Shown here piece after piece: positions 60,779 through 64,000 of a stretch of DNA of 64,000 nt; position 1 is the stretch's first letter, and each line of letters begins with the position of its first letter. The translations under genes and the position numbers were made by a program. A model generated the notes under the pieces. It was not told the origin of the DNA. It did not search any database and worked only from the letters and a program-made list of their open reading frames with translations. The stretch is from Nostoc sp. 'Peltigera membranacea cyanobiont' 210A (GTDB lineage Bacteria; Cyanobacteriota; Cyanobacteriia; Cyanobacteriales; Nostocaceae): positions 514,350 to 578,349 of the forward strand of contig NZ_NOLJ01000004.1 in NCBI RefSeq assembly GCF_002246015.1, read 5' to 3'.

Positions 60779-60803
60779 GCGTTCGCGAAGCGTCTCATAG
60801 AGA
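60779..60803. repeat. dispersed 25-base repeat (reverse of 24250-24274)
   Basis: GCGTTCGCGAAGCGTCTC... matches the reverse complement of the 24250-24274 copy at 23 of 25 positions. Confidence 0.8.
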
Positions 60804-60898
60804 AGCTCACCGTTCGCGTAGCGTTCCGAAGGAAAGGTATCGCCTAGACTAAAATTCATATTGAACTAAGTAAAAATGCCATTCGACTTACTCAAAAT

Positions 60899-61170
60899 GA
60901 GCTTTTACTTATTCAAAAGGAGCTTTTACTTTCTCAAACCCCAGTTTGCTTTCTCGTTTTGGTGTTTTCCGCAAGCAAAATAAGCTTTTACTTACTCAAA
61001 CCCCAGTTTGCTTTCTCATTTTGGTGTTTTCCGCAAGCAAAATGAGCTTTGACTTTCTCAAAATAAGCTTTTGTTTTCTCAAACCCCAGTTTGCTTACTC
61101 ATTTTGGTGTTTTCCGCAAGCAAAAGCAGCTTTTACTTACTCAAACCCCAGTTTGCTTACTTATTTGAGT
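60899..61170. repeat. 62-bp tandem repeat array with paired hairpins
   Basis: Full units at 60921-60982, 60983-61044 and 61066-61127, with partial units at about 60899-60920, 61045-61065 and 61128-61170. Each unit has a small hairpin CAAAC-CCCA-GTTTG and a longer one TTTGCTT..AAGCAAA. Since 62 is not a multiple of three, the array is not a protein-coding repeat. Confidence 0.85.
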
Positions 61171-61245
61171 AATTCACGCATTCATTTTGGTATATCATTG
61201 AGCCGAAAGCTGGCGATGCTCTAGAAAAGAAGTGTAAATTTACGA

Positions 61246-61274
61246 GCGATGTCTCCGACGGGCTACGCCTACGC
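61246..61274. repeat. dispersed 29-bp repeat, one mismatch
   Basis: Same 29-base unit as 32576-32604 with one change (CTCCG instead of CTACG). Confidence 0.85.
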
Positions 61275-61293
61275 GTGGATTGCACTGCTAGAG

Positions 61294-61322
61294 GCGATGT
61301 CTACGACGGGCTACGCCTACGC
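61294..61322. repeat. dispersed 29-bp repeat, exact copy of the one in selO
   Basis: Identical to 32576-32604, which is inside selO. Here it is intergenic, about 30 bases before the PIN gene. Confidence 0.9.
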
Positions 61323-61353
61323 TTTTCTTGAGAGAAAGTTGTAAAAAAGCTAT

Positions 61354-61794
61354 ATGACCAGGGTTTATCTAGATACCAGTATTTATAATCGTCCGTTTGA
61401 CGACCAAACACAGCCAAAAATATTTCTAGAAACACAAGCTATCATCTTAATTTTACAAATGGTGGAGGCAAGATTAATAGAATTAGTTAGTTCTTCAGTT
61501 CTAGAATATGAAAATAGCCGTAACCCTTTTATTATAAATCAGCAATCGATGCAGCGATATTTACAAATAGCTGTCTTGAGAGTATTAGTAGATGAAAATA
61601 TTAGAGTGAGAGGAGAACAACTAGAACAACAAGGAATTAAACCTATCGATGCACTTCATGTAGCTTGTGCAGAGGCTTCCCAAAGTAATTATTTTGTTAC
61701 TTGCGATCGGAGATTAATCAACCGATGCCAAGATTTATCGCTTTTGGTGATCAACCCAACTAATTTTATTTTTGAGGTAGACAATGGAAATTAA
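61354..61794 (+). CDS. PIN-domain protein, putative toxin
   Basis: A 146-aa PIN-domain ribonuclease. Acidic active-site residues are visible: D in RVYLDTSIYNRPFDDQ, E in SSVLEYENSRN, D in KPIDALHVACAEAS and D in VTCDRRLINRC. It is unlike the VapC at 35906 and belongs to another PIN subgroup. The next gene begins 11 bases before its stop and encodes a 71-aa helical protein, so the two are co-translated. The order toxin-then-partner is opposite to most VapBC modules. Confidence 0.88.
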   Translation: MTRVYLDTSIYNRPFDDQTQPKIFLETQAIILILQMVEARLIELVSSSVLEYENSRNPFIINQQSMQRYLQIAVLRVLVDENIRVRGEQLEQQGIKPIDALHVACAEASQSNYFVTCDRRLINRCQDLSLLVINPTNFIFEVDNGN

Positions 61795-61999
61795 AGTTAT
61801 TAACGAACAAGAAAATTTACAAGAAGTTATGCAGGTTTTGCTCACTCATTTAGAACCATCGAAGGTAATGAAGTTTTGGGCAGCTTGTAAACTAAGTCAA
61901 GGTGACTATTTGCAAGTTAAAGAAAAACTATTTGCTAAAGAAACGGTTGCCAGCTTATATGCCAAAATCAAAGAATATCAAGATGATGAAAGTAAGTAA
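61784..61999 (+). CDS. small helical protein paired with the PIN gene, putative antitoxin
   Basis: A 71-aa protein, MEIKVINEQENLQEVMQVLLTHLE with later FAKETVASLYAKIKEYQDDE, largely helical and mildly acidic. It overlaps the PIN gene by 11 bases and has a GAGG ribosome site just upstream. No known antitoxin DNA-binding fold is obvious. An antitoxin role is inferred only from the pairing. Confidence 0.65.
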   Translation: MEIKVINEQENLQEVMQVLLTHLEPSKVMKFWAACKLSQGDYLQVKEKLFAKETVASLYAKIKEYQDDESK

Positions 62000-62042
62000 C
62001 CGCTAGAATAAAGCCTATATTCATAAATTAAAGTTTCAACTT

Positions 62043-62615
62043 ATGATAATAGCCTCGCCCCAACAAAACTATCTTACTGCTGAAGAATACCTCCAAATGG
62101 AGGAACAGAGCGATATCAAGCATGAATATATAGACGGCTATATTTATGCAATGGCTGAGGTGCTTGATGCACACGTAACCATAGCTGGAAACCTTGCTAC
62201 GTTCCTCCGTAATCATGTGCGCGGCTCTGGTTGTCGTGTTTACATGGCTGACATGAAAGCCCGAATCGAATCTCTGAATCGCTTTTATTATCCTGATGTG
62301 ATGGTTACTTGCGATCAACGAGATCGAGAAACCCCAGGTTATAAAAGATTTCCCTGTTTAATTATCGAAGTTTTATCTAATTCTACCGAAGCCTTTGACC
62401 GAGGCGACAAATTCGCCGATTATCAAACACTCGAAAGTCTGCAAGAATATGTTTTAATTAATACAAAACGTCAGCGAGTTGAGTGTTTTCGCCGCAATGA
62501 GCAAGGGTTATGGGTTTTACAATCCTACACAGCAGAGCATCAATCATTTCGACTCAACAGCGTGGATTTTGAGGAAACGATGGCAGCACTTTACGAAGAT
62601 GTAGTTTTTGAATAA
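62043..62615 (+). CDS. Uma2-family endonuclease (DUF820)
   Basis: A 190-aa PD-(D/E)XK-fold protein of the Uma2 family, very abundant in cyanobacteria. Family marks are YLTAEEYLQMEEQSDIKHEY IDGYIYAMA-type N-terminus, YYPDVMVTCD (Asp), CLIIEVLSNSTE (Glu) and the motif ADYQTLESLQEYVLI. Its role is unknown; the fold suggests a nuclease, possibly linked to mobile DNA or repair. It lies between the PIN pair and an IS. Confidence 0.9.
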   Translation: MIIASPQQNYLTAEEYLQMEEQSDIKHEYIDGYIYAMAEVLDAHVTIAGNLATFLRNHVRGSGCRVYMADMKARIESLNRFYYPDVMVTCDQRDRETPGYKRFPCLIIEVLSNSTEAFDRGDKFADYQTLESLQEYVLINTKRQRVECFRRNEQGLWVLQSYTAEHQSFRLNSVDFEETMAALYEDVVFE

Positions 62616-62650
62616 TTATGATCTCATTTTTGCTTAATTACTTAATTAAA

Positions 62651-62710
62651 TCCGAAGAACCCCACCCCGCCAAAGCTGTGCTTTGTCTCCCCTCCCCGCA
62701 AGCGGGGAGG
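62651..62710. repeat. dispersed extragenic palindrome beside the IS
   Basis: CCCCACCCCGCCAAAGC..GCTTTGTCTCCC is followed by a strong hairpin CTCCCCGC-AA-GCGGGGAG (62692-62709). It directly abuts the IS left end, suggesting that the IS inserted beside or within an extragenic palindrome. Confidence 0.7.
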
Positions 62711-62739
62711 CAGGGTGGATTAATTGTGGAGAGAGAAAA
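62711..62739 (+). repeat. ISAs1-type IS terminal inverted repeat
   Basis: 29 bases pairing with 63964-63992 with one mismatch. Confidence 0.92.
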
Positions 62740-63912
62740 AGTTTTCTGACTCGACCGTTGGACTCATAGGTATTCTGGAAGAGAAGTCAAAGTGCTCAAA
62801 TAGCGCATCAAAAATCATTTGAAGTTGGTTAGCCATCAGCCTTAACGCTTCAGGAAGAGTCCGACAATGTAACTGACGAGCGAGGGAAACTAAAAACTGT
62901 CTGACCATCGCCCAATTAGCTGGTGAAAAACCGCCAGTATGAATACAGTTATCTTCATTTAAAGTTACATCCTTGACCCAATGAAGTTGATTTTCGATTG
63001 ACCAATGGCCACGAATAAGGAGAGCGAATTTTGAGGCTGAACAATTTAAGCTACTCAAATAAAAGTGTCGTTCATGATAATCAACAATCTGACGACGACT
63101 TTTCTTTCCTTGAGGTCGAGTTCCATGTCTGTTAACCTCAACTAAACTTTTAGCGGCAACCCAATCAGGTAATGACTCAGATGGAATTGGATAGACTTTG
63201 ACTTGACGAGTGGTCTTTCGTCCATGCAAATTTTCATAATGGTGATTGGTATCGATAGCGATTGAGGATTCAGCTAGCTCAGTAGCTACTTTCAGCAGAT
63301 TTGGCTGGTTTCCTTTAATAGTAATAATGTAGTCATTTTCTCCCTCAATAATTAACTCAACAGTTTTTTTTGGCAATGTAGCGCATCTGCTGTAATCACG
63401 ACATGATACCCAGAAAGTGTTTTAATTAGCTCTTCTACCACACTAATCTCACTATGAGCGTGATTCTCCATAGCTTGATGTCTGACTACCCATCCTTGCT
63501 GATGACTATAAACTGAAACGATACTCACAAAGTTTTGATAAGATTTATTTCCCCCTGTGACAGTACTTTTAATACATTTACCATCGATGGCAAATAATTC
63601 TTTGTGATTAATTGGCAAACTATTTTCTGCCCAGACGTTAAACAGTTCAGCTAATATCTGAAAATCAATAGACATCATGATATTTCTAAATGTTGATGCT
63701 GACGGAAATTGAATATCTGGAGATAAATCTAATAATTTGATTAGGGATAATCGATGATTTTTAGTGAACTCAGCTAAAGGTTTATATCCCCAATATCCTG
63801 TGCAACTACCTAACAAAACTATAGTTAGTATTATCCAAAGTCTATGTCTAATCCCTCTGGCATGTCGATAATCGGGAACCCCTTGAATTGCTTCGATTAA
63901 ATTCATTCCCAA
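62720..63912 (-). CDS. ISAs1-family transposase in two frames, joined at an A8 run
   Basis: The first frame (63912 down to 63352, 186 aa) has the ISAs1 N-terminus (NLIEAIQGVPDYRHARGIRH, AIDGKCIKS with catalytic Asp, and ITADALHCQKK). The second frame (63376 down to 62720, 218 aa) continues TVELIIEGENDYIITIKGNQ and has LRGHWSIENQLHWVKDV-type signature with catalytic Glu. The frames overlap and join naturally by a -1 shift at eight consecutive A residues on the coding strand (T run 63364-63371), giving LHCQKKTVELIIEG. Such a run is a classic site for programmed frameshifting or transcriptional slippage, though a disabling mutation is also possible. The stop lies inside the left repeat. Confidence 0.88.
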
Positions 63913-63963
63913 CTTTCCTCTGGTTTTGGTCTTTTTCTCAAGGAATCATTCTTCCATGTTATA

Positions 63964-63992
63964 TTTTCTCTCTCGACAATTAATCCACCCTG
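63964..63992 (-). repeat. ISAs1-type IS terminal inverted repeat, right end
   Basis: Partner of 62711-62739; the window ends eight bases further on. Confidence 0.92.
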
Positions 63993-64000
63993 CTCCCCGC

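Larger units (their letters stand above)
60732..61353. other. intergenic region with tandem and dispersed repeats
   Basis: A 622-base gap after the STAND gene. It contains a dispersed repeat (60779-60803), the 62-bp tandem array (60899-61170), and two copies of the 29-bp repeat (61246-61274, 61294-61322). No protein gene is credited; a 92-codon frame across the array changes register between repeat units. Confidence 0.6.
62711..63992 (-). mobile_element. ISAs1-family insertion sequence
   Basis: A 1282-bp element with 29-bp terminal inverted repeats, 62711-62739 and 63964-63992 (CAGGGTGGATTAATTGT then GGAGAGAGAAAA versus CGAGAGAGAAAA), matching at 28 of 29 positions. It carries one transposase gene split between two frames. 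The left flank CGGGGAGG and the right flank CTCCCCGC are not direct repeats, so no target duplication is visible; they are instead inverted parts of a palindrome. The right flank ends with the window. Confidence 0.93.

Noticed and set aside
60899..61170. Tandem repeats considered as a CRISPR array
   Set aside because: Units are directly adjacent without unique spacers, are 62 bp long, and no cas gene is near.
60946..61224. 92-codon frame across the 62-bp repeats
   Set aside because: The repeat period is not a multiple of three, so each unit is read in a different frame; no signal or domain supports a protein.

Overview
The window looks like chromosomal DNA of a filamentous, Nostoc/Anabaena-type cyanobacterium. 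The evidence is a complete allophycocyanin core operon (apcE-apcA-apcB-apcC) whose ApcE carries four linker repeats, a CcaA-type carboxysomal carbonic anhydrase, an H-NOX protein close to the known Nostoc H-NOX, very frequent HIP1 octamers (GCGATCGC), short tandem heptamer and decamer repeats, and many dispersed extragenic palindromes. The assignment rests on recalled family features; no database was searched.

Layout. 1-394: 3' end of a TpsB/FhaC-type outer-membrane transporter. 828-5312: two response-regulator/histidine-kinase hybrids, a decayed PAS fragment and a NarL-type regulator. 5392-8959: an LpxB-related glycosyltransferase-like gene divergent from a BamA/Omp85 gene with a strong terminator. 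9253-13807: two adjacent membrane proteins built from Ig-like modules, one ending in WD40 repeats. 13782-15887: methyltransferase and FtsW. 16155-18162: H-NOX gas sensor with its HNOBA histidine kinase. 18769-23924: apc operon. 24490-32754: ComB, a methyltransferase, BioB, a GNAT, a Spy-like secreted protein, SelO and unknowns. 33045-37445: pentapeptide protein, ABC exporter, Phd/VapC pair, PRC-barrel protein. 37645-41328: Smc, with repeat-derived insertions. 41996-48202: CcaA, BON lipoprotein, RNase D-like exonuclease, TPR lipoprotein, ActP/DUF485 acetate uptake. 48727-50161: an ISL3-type IS whose end supplies the last codons of the neighbouring gene. 51892-56836: an MprF-like lipid aminoacylation cluster, with synthase and flippase-like halves on separate genes flanking two exported esterases. 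57377-60731: a small partner protein plus an NB-ARC/TPR (STAND) protein. 60732-62615: a 62-bp tandem repeat array, a PIN-domain pair and a Uma2 endonuclease. 62711-63992: an ISAs1-type IS whose transposase is split at an A8 run.

The main unifying theme is invasion by small repeats. Elements that usually sit between genes in these genomes also lie in frame inside smc (three places) and selO. The best candidates for under-described biology are the Ig-like/WD40 membrane pair, the split MprF-esterase cluster, the small protein/STAND pair, the PIN plus 71-aa pair, and the repeat-derived peptide insertions in smc.

I saw no rRNA, tRNA or CRISPR array. Start codons, promoters and gene functions are inferences from sequence alone.
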